Source: Alphaproteobacteria bacterium UBA3768 | GTDB taxonomy: Bacteria > Pseudomonadota > Alphaproteobacteria > CAAHEQ01 > UBA3637 | Assembly: GCA_002372315.1 (NCBI GenBank) | Contig: DFFU01000029.1 | Span: 1 to 61,387, forward strand | Length of the DNA stretch: 61,387 nt | Reading direction: 5' to 3' | In this document: positions 26,783 through 35,967 of the stretch, piece by piece | How positions within the stretch are numbered: position 1 is the stretch's first letter | Layout of the letters: each line of letters begins with the position of its first letter | Program-made: the position numbers and the translations under genes | The notes under the pieces: generated by a model | Seen by the model: the letters and a program-made list of their open reading frames with translations, nothing else | The model's database searches: none | Told to the model about the DNA's origin: nothing

Positions 26783-27961
26783 ATGACGACGCTAAAAACA
26801 TCTGTTTTGGGAATTCAGTTTGAAAATCCATTTTTATTGGCTTCTGCACCACCAACCGCCAACATTGAAAGTATTGATTTGGCCTTTGAAAAAGGTTGGG
26901 GTGGCGCTGTCTTAAAAACAATTACACCAGATAACTTAGAAATGATTGAGGCAAGCCCTACTTATGCCGCTTTTAAAGATCATCAAAAAGTTTATGGTTT
27001 TGAAAATATAGAACTGCTCAGTCATTTGACGATTAAAGACTGGTTAAAAGGTATCCAATTTTTAAAAAAGAAGCATCTCACGAAAATAATTATTGCCAGC
27101 ATGATGGCCCCCGTTCAAAAACAGCAATGGCAAAATTTAATTAAGACATTTAACAAATCCCGCTGTGACGCGTTTGAGCTCAATTTTTCTTGTCCACATG
27201 GTATGCCCGAAAAGGGCATCGGTATGGCGATTGGAACAGACCCTGAACTTTCTGCACAAATTACACGCTGGGTAACAGAGGTGAGCAAAAAACCTGTTTT
27301 TGTGAAATTATCCCCTAATGTGACAAATATTGTGGAAATTGCAAAAGCAGTAGAAAAAGCAGGAGCAAATGGAATAGCAACCATCAACACCGTTCAATCA
27401 ATGATGGGGGTAAATTTGGATACTTTCGTGCCCTGCCCGTCTGTCAACGGAAAATCAACCTTTGGTGGATATTCGGGACGAGCTATAAAGCCAATAGGTT
27501 TGAGGTGTGTCGCACAAATTCGTCAGGCAAGCAAATTACCTATCTTAGGGATGGGAGGAATTTCCACTTGGCAAGATGCTGCTGAATATATCACCCTCGG
27601 GGCGGATGCGGTCCAAATTTGCACTGAAGTCATGATAAATGGTTACGGCATTATTGATTCATTAAAAAAGGGGTTATTGGATTACCTAAAATCCAAAAAA
27701 TTTAAAAGCCCAAAGGATTTGAAAAATAAAGCTATTCCACAATTATCATCACACGAACAATTGCTCAAAAAGAAAAAGGTTCACCCCACTATTGATAATA
27801 CACTTTGTTGTAAATGCGGAAAGTGCATCAAAATTTGCCATGAATCCAAAAATAGTTGTTTAGCTTTTGTAAAGGATCGTATTAAATTGGATAAAAAGTA
27901 CTGTGCCGGCTGTGCTCTATGCTCTATTGTTTGCCCTCAAAACGCTATCAAAATGCAATAA
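26783..27961 (+). CDS. preA: Dihydropyrimidine dehydrogenase subunit PreA
   Basis: 392 residues. An FMN-binding TIM barrel of the dihydroorotate dehydrogenase type (1-300: FLLASAPPTANIE, NFSCPHG with the catalytic Cys, GMGGISTWQDA, GADAVQICTEVM) is followed by a ferredoxin-like tail with two cysteine clusters (CCKCGKCIKIC and CAGCALCSIVCP) for 4Fe-4S centres. With PreT, PreA reduces uracil and thymine with NADH. No preT is adjacent, so the partner must lie elsewhere or the enzyme has another donor. It is divergent from the kinase-PHP-GH77 operon. Confidence 0.9.
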   Translation: MTTLKTSVLGIQFENPFLLASAPPTANIESIDLAFEKGWGGAVLKTITPDNLEMIEASPTYAAFKDHQKVYGFENIELLSHLTIKDWLKGIQFLKKKHLTKIIIASMMAPVQKQQWQNLIKTFNKSRCDAFELNFSCPHGMPEKGIGMAIGTDPELSAQITRWVTEVSKKPVFVKLSPNVTNIVEIAKAVEKAGANGIATINTVQSMMGVNLDTFVPCPSVNGKSTFGGYSGRAIKPIGLRCVAQIRQASKLPILGMGGISTWQDAAEYITLGADAVQICTEVMINGYGIIDSLKKGLLDYLKSKKFKSPKDLKNKAIPQLSSHEQLLKKKKVHPTIDNTLCCKCGKCIKICHESKNSCLAFVKDRIKLDKKYCAGCALCSIVCPQNAIKMQ

Positions 27962-28118
27962 ATTACTGCAAGTATAACTCATTCTGTTTCAACAATATTA
28001 ACAAATTATCGACACTAGATACGATTGGCTGAAAACAGCTAAATACACATAAAAAATATTCAAAACTTCACATTCAATATATCACAGACTTTTTCCTAAA
28101 AACAACATTTTAAAATAC

Positions 28119-28147
28119 TTGACTTTTTTTATAAAAGTAAGTAATAT
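28119..28147 (+). promoter_or_regulatory. mla operon promoter, leaderless
   Basis: TTGACT, a 17-nt spacer and TAATAT. Six nt later comes ATG 28154, so the transcript should begin at the start codon. No ribosome site is present. Confidence 0.65.
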
Positions 28148-28153
28148 TAAAGC

Positions 28154-29239
28154 ATGATAGATATCACAATAAAAGGGGATAAAATTACCATTTTTATGGA
28201 AGGCGTTTTAGATGATATAAAACGTATCAACCTGCCTGCGCAGGATTTAAAAGGAAAAAAAATTCATTTATTGGCTGACCAGATTGATTCATGGAACACA
28301 CCCTTTGTCGCTGAGTTATATGGAATTTTAAAGAATACGCCAAAAGAAAATATTACTTTTGAATCCTTACCAAATGGAATGGAAAGACTGTTGAAATTAG
28401 CATTTCAAACTGGAAACACGCCTCATACAAATACAAACAAGCGATTAGGATTTTTGGAACGTGTCGGTGAAAAAGGAATCATTTTTTGCAGATCCGTTAA
28501 AAAGGGATGTATCTTTATTCATCAATGTTTGATTTCATGGAAACGTCAATTGATGGGTAAAGCTGTATACCGTAGTAAAGATTTTTGGCTTGTTTTGGCT
28601 GATTGTGGACCAAAAGCAATACTGATAGTTGCTCTCATCAGTTTTATGGTGGGATTGATATTGGCTTTTGTGGGGGCATTGCAATTAAAGACATTTGGGG
28701 CACAAATCTATGTAGCCAGTTTGGTGACTATAGGGATGACGCGTATTATGGGTGCCATTATGACAGGAATTATCATGGCCGGCAGAACGGGAGCGTCCTA
28801 TGCAGCCAGTATCGGCACAATGCAGGTCAATGAAGAATTAGATGCTTTGCAAACCATGGGGATTTCCAAAACAGACTTTTTGGTTTTACCCCGAATGAAT
28901 GCCCTTTTATTATCTATGCCTATTTTAATTTTATTATCAGACATCATGGGCATTCTGGGGGGCTGCTTTGTCTGCGTTCTTTTTTGGGATATTCCTTTGG
29001 CTGAGTATGTAAAATATGCGATTAATTCATTTGATATGACAAATTTTTTAGTGGGTGTATTTCATGGAATGGTTTTTGGTTTAGTGATTGCCTTTTGTGG
29101 ATGCTATTTTGGGGTCAATTGCGGAAGAAATGCTGACAGTGTTGGAACTGCTACGACAAAGGCAGTTGTTTATGGCATTGTCTGGATGATTGTGATGACA
29201 GGACTGATTACTTTAGCCTGTGAAATGGTTGGTATCTAA
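28154..29239 (+). CDS. mlaE: MlaE-family lipid ABC permease with N-terminal STAS domain
   Basis: 361 residues. Residues 1-100 form a STAS-like domain (the role of separate MlaB in E. coli), and the rest is the MlaE permease with about five or six membrane helices and the conserved GMTRIMGAIMTGIIMAGRTG plus EELDALQTMGIS coupling segment. It moves phospholipids between the inner membrane and an MCE protein. Its stop overlaps the mlaF start as TAATG. The STAS-MlaE fusion is common in alphaproteobacteria. Confidence 0.93.
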   Translation: MIDITIKGDKITIFMEGVLDDIKRINLPAQDLKGKKIHLLADQIDSWNTPFVAELYGILKNTPKENITFESLPNGMERLLKLAFQTGNTPHTNTNKRLGFLERVGEKGIIFCRSVKKGCIFIHQCLISWKRQLMGKAVYRSKDFWLVLADCGPKAILIVALISFMVGLILAFVGALQLKTFGAQIYVASLVTIGMTRIMGAIMTGIIMAGRTGASYAASIGTMQVNEELDALQTMGISKTDFLVLPRMNALLLSMPILILLSDIMGILGGCFVCVLFWDIPLAEYVKYAINSFDMTNFLVGVFHGMVFGLVIAFCGCYFGVNCGRNADSVGTATTKAVVYGIVWMIVMTGLITLACEMVGI

Positions 29240-30009
29240 TGAATCAAAATCCAATCATTCACGTGGAAGATTTGGCTATTGGGTATGATGATAACACCAT
29301 CATGAAAAATTTGACATTTGATGTTCAAAAAGGAGATATCTTTATTATTATGGGGGGATCAGGTTGTGGCAAAAGTACGTTGCTGCGCACTTTGACAGGA
29401 TTGATACCCCCACAAAATGGACAGATTTATATTCAAGGTGTTGAAATGGGAGAGGCAACCAATTCACAAAGACTGGAAATAATGAAGCACATGGGGATTT
29501 TATATCAAAGTGGTGCCTTATTTAGCTCTATGACTTTGGGGGAAAATGTAGCTTTACCATTACAACAATATACAAAATATACCCAAAACAAAATTCGTGA
29601 TATTGTTGCCTTTAAACTGGCCTTAGTGGGATTGGCAGGATTTGAAAATTACTATCCCTCAGAAATCAGTGGGGGTATGCGTAAACGTGCAGGGCTTGCC
29701 AGAGCTTTGGCATTAGATCCTGAAATCGTCTATTTTGATGAGCCATCAGCGGGGTTGGATCCCATCAGTTCCAAAAATCTGGATGATTTGATTTTACAAA
29801 TCAACAAAAGCTTGGGAACAACCATTATTGTTGTGACACATGAATTACCTTCGCTTTTTGCGATTGGAAAGAACAGTATCTTTTTGGATAAAACCATTCA
29901 AACCATATCCGCAAAAGGAAACCCAAAAGAACTACTTAAAAATCCACCCAATAAACAAGTTTATGAATTTTTAACCAGAGGAGCATCTCATGAAAAAAGA
30001 ACCAAATAA
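29239..30009 (+). CDS. mlaF: MlaF-family ABC ATPase
   Basis: 256 residues: Walker A GGSGCGKST near 38, Q-loop ILYQSGALFSSMT, signature ISGGMRKRAGLARAL, Walker B IVYFDEPSAGLDP, and the switch His in VVTHE. The FSSMTLGENVALPL segment is characteristic of MlaF. It powers lipid transport by the MlaE/MlaD complex. It overlaps mlaE by 1 nt and mlaD by 20 nt, so the three are translationally coupled. Confidence 0.95.
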   Translation: MNQNPIIHVEDLAIGYDDNTIMKNLTFDVQKGDIFIIMGGSGCGKSTLLRTLTGLIPPQNGQIYIQGVEMGEATNSQRLEIMKHMGILYQSGALFSSMTLGENVALPLQQYTKYTQNKIRDIVAFKLALVGLAGFENYYPSEISGGMRKRAGLARALALDPEIVYFDEPSAGLDPISSKNLDDLILQINKSLGTTIIVVTHELPSLFAIGKNSIFLDKTIQTISAKGNPKELLKNPPNKQVYEFLTRGASHEKRTK

Positions 30010-30787
30010 AAAAGCGATAGGATTGTTTTTGGTCATCGGTTTTGCCTTATTTTTGGGATTGCTTGGACAATCCGTATGGCAAAAGATGCGTGCAGACTCA
30101 GAGGGAGTTTATGTTATGTATTTTCGCGAATCTATTCAAGGGCTATCAGAAGGTTCCCCCGTTATATTTCAAGGGGTAGAGGTGGGTAAAGTGATCCGCA
30201 TTCGTTTGGTGGCAGATCCAAAAGATTTGCAATTTCAAATACCCGTTTATATTCGGATGAATCCCTTCGAAGATGAAGAGGAAGCTTCTATGTGGGAAAA
30301 AATATGGCAAAAGGATGAGGATTTGTTAAATGCTTTAATTAAGCGAGGATTGCGTGCTAGATTAGCAACACAAAGTTTGTTAACAGGACAATTAGGAATT
30401 GAATTGGTTATGTTGCCAGATACTGAAATCAATGAAGTTCAGGGACAAGATGAAGAAAAGTTCTTACAGGTTCCCACTGTTTTATCCAAATCAGAAGAAC
30501 TTTCTAAAGGATTGGATAAATTACAGTTTGCTGAAACTGTTGTGCAAATTAATCAGATAACAGAATTGTTGGGAAAAGAATTGCCCATTTTATTGCCAGC
30601 TTTGACCAAGAGTGCCCAAAATATGGACAAGACACTGGCGAAGGTGGTTGGTAGTAGCGATCAAACAATTTCAAACCTCAATAAAACATTGCAAGATGTA
30701 TCTGATGCAGCAAAATCTTTACAAAATTTAACAGACTATTTGGAACGCCACCCAGAGGCACTGATAAAAGGTAAAAAAGGAGAATAA
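29990..30787 (+). CDS. mlaD: MlaD-like MCE-domain protein
   Basis: 265 residues: short basic N-terminus, one membrane helix (11-28), then an MCE domain (about 38-150) with FRESIQGLSEGSPVIFQGVEVGKV, the strand pair that forms the hexameric ring around the lipid tunnel. The C-terminal region is helical and amphipathic and probably forms part of a periplasmic needle or tether. The start overlaps mlaF by 20 nt with GAGGAG as ribosome site. Confidence 0.92.
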   Translation: MKKEPNKKAIGLFLVIGFALFLGLLGQSVWQKMRADSEGVYVMYFRESIQGLSEGSPVIFQGVEVGKVIRIRLVADPKDLQFQIPVYIRMNPFEDEEEASMWEKIWQKDEDLLNALIKRGLRARLATQSLLTGQLGIELVMLPDTEINEVQGQDEEKFLQVPTVLSKSEELSKGLDKLQFAETVVQINQITELLGKELPILLPALTKSAQNMDKTLAKVVGSSDQTISNLNKTLQDVSDAAKSLQNLTDYLERHPEALIKGKKGE

Positions 30788-30788
30788 A

Positions 30789-31370
30789 ATGCAATTTTTA
30801 AAAATTTTAACACTTTGCTTTCTTTTAAGTGCTTGCGTCTTTGGAACCAGCCAGATATCCAAGTTTTATACTTTGACAAGCGAGTCTAGCCCAAGTATTT
30901 CAAATTCATATAAATCCTTTGTGGGAGTTATGCGCGTTCAATTACCCAAATATATAGATCGTCCACAAATTGTAACACAAAATAAAAATTCACCTGAAAT
31001 AGTAATTTCCGAATATAATCGCTGGATAGAAAATCCGTCTGTTTTGACAACACGTGTCTTAGTAGAAAATTTAAGTACTCTCTTGCCTTCTGCCCAAATC
31101 AAAATAAATCAGTATGGTTTAGAACAATTTGACCGGATTATCTCTGTAGAAGTTATCAAAATGAACGCTGTATTAGGTGAAAAAATAACATTGGAAGCAT
31201 GGTATACCATTAAAAATAAGGCGGGGCATTTGCTTACACGACAAAAATTTGATGATTCTGTTCAAATAGGGAAATCCTATGATGATATGGCAAGTGGATA
31301 CAGTCAACTATGGAAAAAACTATCTCAACAAATCTCCAACAGTATGATAAAATCAAATGGTGCACGATAA
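30789..31370 (+). CDS. PqiC-like auxiliary lipoprotein of the MCE transporter
   Basis: 193 residues. The signal MQFLKILTLCFLLSAC has lipidated Cys16. The body matches ABC-type transport auxiliary lipoproteins: FYTLTS, VQLPKYIDRPQIVT, YNRWIENPSVLTTRVLVENL and late ISVEVIKM. PqiC and its relatives sit in the outer membrane and receive lipid from MCE needles. It starts 1 nt after mlaD with AAAAAGGAG as ribosome site, completing a four-gene operon from permease to outer-membrane dock. Confidence 0.88.
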   Translation: MQFLKILTLCFLLSACVFGTSQISKFYTLTSESSPSISNSYKSFVGVMRVQLPKYIDRPQIVTQNKNSPEIVISEYNRWIENPSVLTTRVLVENLSTLLPSAQIKINQYGLEQFDRIISVEVIKMNAVLGEKITLEAWYTIKNKAGHLLTRQKFDDSVQIGKSYDDMASGYSQLWKKLSQQISNSMIKSNGAR

Positions 31371-31536
31371 ATGTTACTTGTATCCTTTCAAAAATAAGGT
31401 ATGATGTATTCAAATTTTAAGTTAAAGCTGATATTTTTTAGTAGTTAATCTAAAACAGTTAAATTTCTAAATTTAACAACATTACTGTAATAGATATAAA
31501 TAATATATCAGGTTTGATTTTTTAAAATAAAAATAC

Positions 31537-31566
31537 TTGACAAACAAATATTCCTTGTGGTAAAAT
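31537..31566 (+). promoter_or_regulatory. Promoter of the kinase-like gene at 31594
   Basis: TTGACA, an 18-nt spacer and TAAAAT, 27 nt before the ATG. The rest of 31371-31536 is AT-rich and shows no gene or clear terminator. Confidence 0.65.
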
Positions 31567-31593
31567 ACTCCCATCAACAACAGGAATGAAGCT

Positions 31594-32565
31594 ATGGCAA
31601 CAGAAACAGATTTACCACAAAAAGAAGAATTGATTGCCGCTTTGGCTGAAAACCCCTTAGGAAATGGTTCGGAGGCACGGGTTTACAAAATTCATACAAG
31701 TCCACAATTTACGTTAAGAGTAAGTGATAGTTTAACCCAAAAAGATTTATCACAAAAGATTTTAAAGGCAACCATTGTGGAACAGGAAGATATCTTTTCG
31801 GGGCGACTTTTTGGTCAAACAGTAGCTTACTTAAACCACCCAGACCTTCTGGATTCTTATTCAAAAGATCCACTTATTACTATTAATTATTACAGTCGTG
31901 GTCACGATTACACAATCGTTAAAAATTCAAAAGAAAACCCAACTGAGCAGGAAACATTGAGCCGAACAATTGCTGTCACAAAAATGCTGATTGACCCAGA
32001 AATTTTCCCAGATAAAGCTTATGATGCCCTATTTGATAAATTGAAATTTTTATCTTCAAAGCAATATACAATTGATGTCGGAAACGATTTATTTTGCAAT
32101 ACAGGCAATATTTTACCTTCTGTTCAAGACCATAAATTTTTTATCATTGATGTTATGCCGTTTGTACCTGCTGATCAATTGCGTTTAGCTGCTCGTCCCC
32201 ACTTGAATCCACAGCATACCAAGGGATGTAATTCACCTTTTTTCTTAACACGTGGGTTAATGTATGGCTACTTACCACATCAGCCGTTCCACAGTAAAAA
32301 TCAAGAATTGACGGTTTTAAGAACAAAATTGCTGCACCGTATTGTTGACGCAGCAACTAGAGCTCAGCTGAGTGACCGTGATACATATATGTTTAATCCA
32401 ACCATAGCTTGGAAAAGACAACTCTCACACTTAAATATTTCACCAACAGAACAAACCACATTGATGAAAAAGATAAGTAATATTGAAGATTCCCAACCCT
32501 ATCGTGTTTGTAAAAAGATGCCAAATTTGGCACGCATTGGTGGATGGTACGTCAATCAACAGTAA
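31594..32565 (+). CDS. Minimal kinase-fold protein, possible effector
   Basis: 323 residues, no signal peptide. LGNGSEARVYKIHTS looks like a glycine-rich nucleotide loop, and FTLRVSD would hold the following strand. DLFCNTGNILPS followed by FFIIDVMPF resembles the catalytic D-x-x-x-N and metal-Asp segments of small bacterial effector kinases such as the OspG or HopBF1 types. The C-terminal third (IAWKRQLSHLNISPTE) is unassigned. The gene stands alone with its own promoter and the ribosome site CAGGAATG. The kinase activity is inferred from short motifs only. Confidence 0.5.
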   Translation: MATETDLPQKEELIAALAENPLGNGSEARVYKIHTSPQFTLRVSDSLTQKDLSQKILKATIVEQEDIFSGRLFGQTVAYLNHPDLLDSYSKDPLITINYYSRGHDYTIVKNSKENPTEQETLSRTIAVTKMLIDPEIFPDKAYDALFDKLKFLSSKQYTIDVGNDLFCNTGNILPSVQDHKFFIIDVMPFVPADQLRLAARPHLNPQHTKGCNSPFFLTRGLMYGYLPHQPFHSKNQELTVLRTKLLHRIVDAATRAQLSDRDTYMFNPTIAWKRQLSHLNISPTEQTTLMKKISNIEDSQPYRVCKKMPNLARIGGWYVNQQ

Positions 32566-32639
32566 AGTAGTTTCATATACTGGCTTATAAATATTTCATT
32601 CTTTTAGGAAAGAGTTTTATAGGAATAAAAGATTTTTGG

Positions 32640-32664
32640 AAAAAAAGTTCAGTTTAAAAACTGG
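32640..32664 (-). terminator. Possible terminator of the sulfur operon
   Basis: The short inverted repeat CAGTTT-TT-AAACTG is followed on the minus strand by a run of seven T. The stem is weak. Confidence 0.35.
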
Positions 32665-32692
32665 CATAAACCCTATTAAAGACCTCTGTTTC

Positions 32693-32977
32693 CTAATTTA
32701 ATACTTCATAATAGGGTCTAAACATTTTATATGGAGACTCCGCCTTCATATCCCATAAAATATTCCCTTTTTCATCAATCATCCGAGCAGTACATTCATC
32801 TGAACTCCCACAGCCAATAAACCACTTGCCATCATCCAATTTTTGTACTGATCCCATGTAAGGAGACCAAAAATTTAATGGGTATTTTTTGAAAGATTTA
32901 ACCACTTTAAAAATTAAACTTCTTGTCAAATAAAAATATCCAACAACAAAAAGCATACCAATTAAAAATATACCCAT
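32693..32977 (-). CDS. Membrane-anchored arylsulfotransferase C-terminal-like fragment
   Basis: 94 residues. One N-terminal membrane helix (2-22) is followed by SVQKLDDGKWFIGCGSSDEC and MIDEKGNILWDMKAES..YKMFRPYY, which resembles the last blade of arylsulfotransferase beta-propellers (name/number repeats: dGkwfI, dekGnilW). The catalytic propeller core is absent. It lies 7 nt after cysN, at the end of an operon that also carries a full arylsulfotransferase. It could be a remnant of a second copy or a small subunit; the clean start, the membrane anchor and the operon position favour a real small protein. Confidence 0.55.
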   Translation of the reverse strand: MGIFLIGMLFVVGYFYLTRSLIFKVVKSFKKYPLNFWSPYMGSVQKLDDGKWFIGCGSSDECTARMIDEKGNILWDMKAESPYKMFRPYYEVLN

Positions 32978-32984
32978 AATTTTT

Positions 32985-34376
32985 TCATATATTCTCTTTA
33001 ATAAAAATAAAATTTACTTGTTCTATTTTTGAAAAATGGTCAACTTCTTTCGTTGTAGTCAAAACAATAACATTGTGCCCTTGTTCATTCAAAAGCATTG
33101 AAAGTGCACATATTGCATTGATATCAGCGGTTACTTTTTCTTTCAATTTTTCTATATCTAAAATAATGGGGGCAAGATTGAAGGATTTTGCAAACGTTGT
33201 TGCATGTTGTCTTGCTGAAGTGATTTTTTCAGCGGAAAGAACATAAATTTTTGTTTTAGGCTCAGAATATTGATCATTTACTTTATTCCCTTTAAAAACA
33301 CAGCATCCCAAAGTCTTTTTAGTAACAACATCAATAAATATTCCGAAACCATTTTGTTTTAAATCATCTAAATTATTAAAAATTAAAGGACTATCTAATT
33401 CCAATATTTTTTCTGAATAGTGAACAACATGAACGACACGGGTTCCATGTTTAAATAGCATACTTTCTGTGGGAGAATCAAACCAAATCGTCTGCTGTTG
33501 AATCTGATTTGAAATAATGAGAGGACAGTTAGAAATACAATCTCCCATAGAAACATCTACATCTTCGGCAATTTGGAAACATCCATGAGATACTGATTTT
33601 GTCACAGTGACAGGTATTTTATTTGGCCAAAGGGTATAGGTGCCTTTGAGATCTGGTTCTAAACTATTTACTTCACGTGCATAATAATAACGCTTTCCTT
33701 GATGTAATTTAGCAGCGAGTATATGAAAAATCCGTTGTCTGATAGACTTGTTTTCTTGATATGATTTTTGCGCATATTCATAGATTTGACATAACACCTT
33801 GTCCACATTATATCCTGTGACGGCAGATACAGGGATAATTGTATAATTAAAAGAATATTTGCTCATTAATACAGATATTTCTTTTTTTAATTTCGAAATA
33901 TGCTCTTTATCTGGTTCATTATCTTTATTCAAAATCAAATCACATTTGGTTAAGCAAACACAAATATTTTCAAGCCCAAATAATGAACAAATCTGAATGT
34001 GTTTTTCTGTTTGTTCTTGGATTCCTTTTGTAATATCTATTACAACAATAGCCGTATCAACTTCAGCAGCGGCAATCGCCATATTTTTGGTATATTGCTT
34101 ATGGCCTGGACAATCCAAAATATGGAAACGAATATCACGATAATCAAAGTATCGATGTGCAATATCAATTGTAATTTGTTGTTCTCGTTCTGACAAAAGC
34201 CCATCCAATAACATAGCTAATTCAATTTCGTCAGAGCCATTTTTATGAGAAGCCTTTTTGGCATCTTCCAACTGATCTTTTTTTATATTTCCTGTATCTA
34301 ACAGCATACGCCCAATAAGTGTTGATTTGCCATCATCAACATTGCCACAACATATAAATTTAAAGATTTGTTTCAT
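32985..34376 (-). CDS. cysN: Sulfate adenylyltransferase subunit 1 (CysN)
   Basis: 463 residues, a translation-factor-type GTPase that drives ATP sulfurylase: G1 GNVDDGKSTL, G3 DCPGHKQY, G4 TKCD, then two beta-barrel domains. With CysD it makes APS from sulfate and ATP. The length excludes a fused APS kinase (CysC). It starts on the last base of the cysD stop (TAATG). No cysC, cysH or sulfite reductase gene occurs in the operon. Confidence 0.95.
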   Translation of the reverse strand: MKQIFKFICCGNVDDGKSTLIGRMLLDTGNIKKDQLEDAKKASHKNGSDEIELAMLLDGLLSEREQQITIDIAHRYFDYRDIRFHILDCPGHKQYTKNMAIAAAEVDTAIVVIDITKGIQEQTEKHIQICSLFGLENICVCLTKCDLILNKDNEPDKEHISKLKKEISVLMSKYSFNYTIIPVSAVTGYNVDKVLCQIYEYAQKSYQENKSIRQRIFHILAAKLHQGKRYYYAREVNSLEPDLKGTYTLWPNKIPVTVTKSVSHGCFQIAEDVDVSMGDCISNCPLIISNQIQQQTIWFDSPTESMLFKHGTRVVHVVHYSEKILELDSPLIFNNLDDLKQNGFGIFIDVVTKKTLGCCVFKGNKVNDQYSEPKTKIYVLSAEKITSARQHATTFAKSFNLAPIILDIEKLKEKVTADINAICALSMLLNEQGHNVIVLTTTKEVDHFSKIEQVNFIFIKENI

Positions 34377-35236
34377 TAAAAATATCCATCCTTTTTCTTT
34401 TTTTCCATAGAACCTTCTGTATCATAATCAATAACACGAGTGATACGTTCAGTATATTGCGTTGTTTTTAATTCTTTAATCACTTCATCAATTGTTTCCG
34501 CCTCAGATTCTACCGCACCTGTTAAAGGGTAACAACCCAACGTTCTGAATCGTACTTTTTTCAGTTCTCCTGTTTCATTTTCTGTGGCGATATACATACC
34601 GGATGGCATTTGCTGCACACGTCTTTCTTTTGCAAAATAAAGTGGCACAATGGGAATACTTTCCTCTTTTATATACTCCCAAATATCCAATTCTGTCCAA
34701 TTTGAAAGTGGGAAAACACGCAAACTGGTCTTATCGGTATAATAAGTATTGTACAAAGGAACAATCTCTGGATTTTGATTACGTGGATCCCATTTTTGAT
34801 ATTCATTTCTGACAGACACCATACGTTCTTTTGCTCTACTTTTTTCTTCATCTCGACGCGCTCCACCAAAAGCAATTTTAAAATCATAAAGGGCTAAAGC
34901 CTGTTTTAGAGCTTCTGTTTTCATAACATCTGTATAGCGTGTACCATCCGTAAAAGGGTTTAAATTCGCTGGATTTTTATAAACAAGTAAATTAATCTTT
35001 TTGGCAATTTCATCCCGAAATTGATACATTTCCTTAAATTTCCAACCAGTATCTATGTGCAAAAAACGAATGGGAATTGGAAATGGAGAAAATGCTTTTT
35101 CAAACAATCTTAACATACAGGAAGAATCTTTTCCAATACTGTAAAAACAAACAATTTTTTCAAAATCGTTTGTACAACAAACCTCTCGGATCAAATCAAT
35201 TGCTTCATTTTCAAGTTGCTTTAAATGTGTTATCAT
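34376..35236 (-). CDS. cysD: Sulfate adenylyltransferase subunit 2 (CysD)
   Basis: 286 residues with the PP-loop YSIGKDSSCML near 45, LHIDTGWKFKEM, FGGARRDEEKSRAKER and LFPLSNWTELDIWEY-type (VFPLSNWTELDIW) signatures of CysD. The first ATG of the frame lies 15 nt upstream, but the GGGAGA ribosome site fits ATG 35236, which overlaps the tauE-like stop as ATGA. It forms ATP sulfurylase with CysN. Confidence 0.95.
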   Translation of the reverse strand: MITHLKQLENEAIDLIREVCCTNDFEKIVCFYSIGKDSSCMLRLFEKAFSPFPIPIRFLHIDTGWKFKEMYQFRDEIAKKINLLVYKNPANLNPFTDGTRYTDVMKTEALKQALALYDFKIAFGGARRDEEKSRAKERMVSVRNEYQKWDPRNQNPEIVPLYNTYYTDKTSLRVFPLSNWTELDIWEYIKEESIPIVPLYFAKERRVQQMPSGMYIATENETGELKKVRFRTLGCYPLTGAVESEAETIDEVIKELKTTQYTERITRVIDYDTEGSMEKKKKDGYF

Positions 35237-35967
35237 AATTTCTCCCACCAATTATAAAGAGTATAAAGATTTGTAAAGATAATCAATATCCCAACCATTA
35301 ACATAAGTACCTTTTGATTGACTTTTTTACATAAATAAGCAGATATCGGGGCCGCTATAACACCCCCAATAATCAAGCCCAAGATAATTTTCCAATTTCC
35401 CATCCCTATCAAACTGATAAAAGTCAACGATTGAGCCAATGTTACAAAAAATTCAGCACTATTAACAGTTCCAATTGCTGTATTAGGGGCATTTCCTTTT
35501 ACAATCAAAGAACTCGTTACAATGGGACCCCATCCCCCACCACCAATTGCATCAAAAAAGCCGCCTATAAATCCCAAAGGGATGAGATGCCTTTTGACGT
35601 TTTTAAATATAAATTTTTTACGTACTTTTAATAAAATTCTAACTCCTAATAAAAGTAAATAAATAGAAACAAAAGGCTTTAATTTTTCGCCATTCAAAGA
35701 ACTCAAAATATACGCACCTAGTATTCCGCCTAAAACTCCAGATAAAGTCAATTTTTTAAACATTACTCCATCTATATTTTTAAATTTCCAATGTGCGATT
35801 CCTGAAGTAAATGTCGTAAAAATCTCCGAAAAATGAATACTAGAACTTGCAAAAACCAAAGGAATTCCTTGAAGCATCAAAAATGTTGTCAAAGAGACAC
35901 CATAGGCCATCCCCAAACATCCATCAATCAATTGTGCACAAAATCCCAAAAATATGAATGAAATCAT
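35233..35967 (-). CDS. TauE/SafE-type sulfite or organosulfonate exporter
   Basis: 244 residues with about eight membrane helices. The duplicated TauE motifs are visible: QLIDGCLGMAYGVSLT at the start and FFDAIGGGGWGPIVTS in the second half. TauE/SafE proteins export sulfite or sulfonates. Its position between arylsulfotransferase and cysD, overlapping both by ATGA, ties it to sulfur flux in this operon, perhaps removal of sulfite or passage of a sulfonated compound. Direction and substrate are inferred. Confidence 0.85.
   Translation of the reverse strand: MISFIFLGFCAQLIDGCLGMAYGVSLTTFLMLQGIPLVFASSSIHFSEIFTTFTSGIAHWKFKNIDGVMFKKLTLSGVLGGILGAYILSSLNGEKLKPFVSIYLLLLGVRILLKVRKKFIFKNVKRHLIPLGFIGGFFDAIGGGGWGPIVTSSLIVKGNAPNTAIGTVNSAEFFVTLAQSLTFISLIGMGNWKIILGLIIGGVIAAPISAYLCKKVNQKVLMLMVGILIIFTNLYTLYNWWEKL

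Noticed and set aside
26613..26921. A 102-codon frame upstream of the kinase-like gene on the minus strand
   Set aside because: It runs through the promoter region and into preA on the other strand. A good promoter and ribosome site inside it serve the kinase-like gene instead.
34376..35236. Complete assimilatory sulfate reduction operon
   Set aside because: Only cysD and cysN are present; APS kinase, APS/PAPS reductase and sulfite reductase genes are not in the window.
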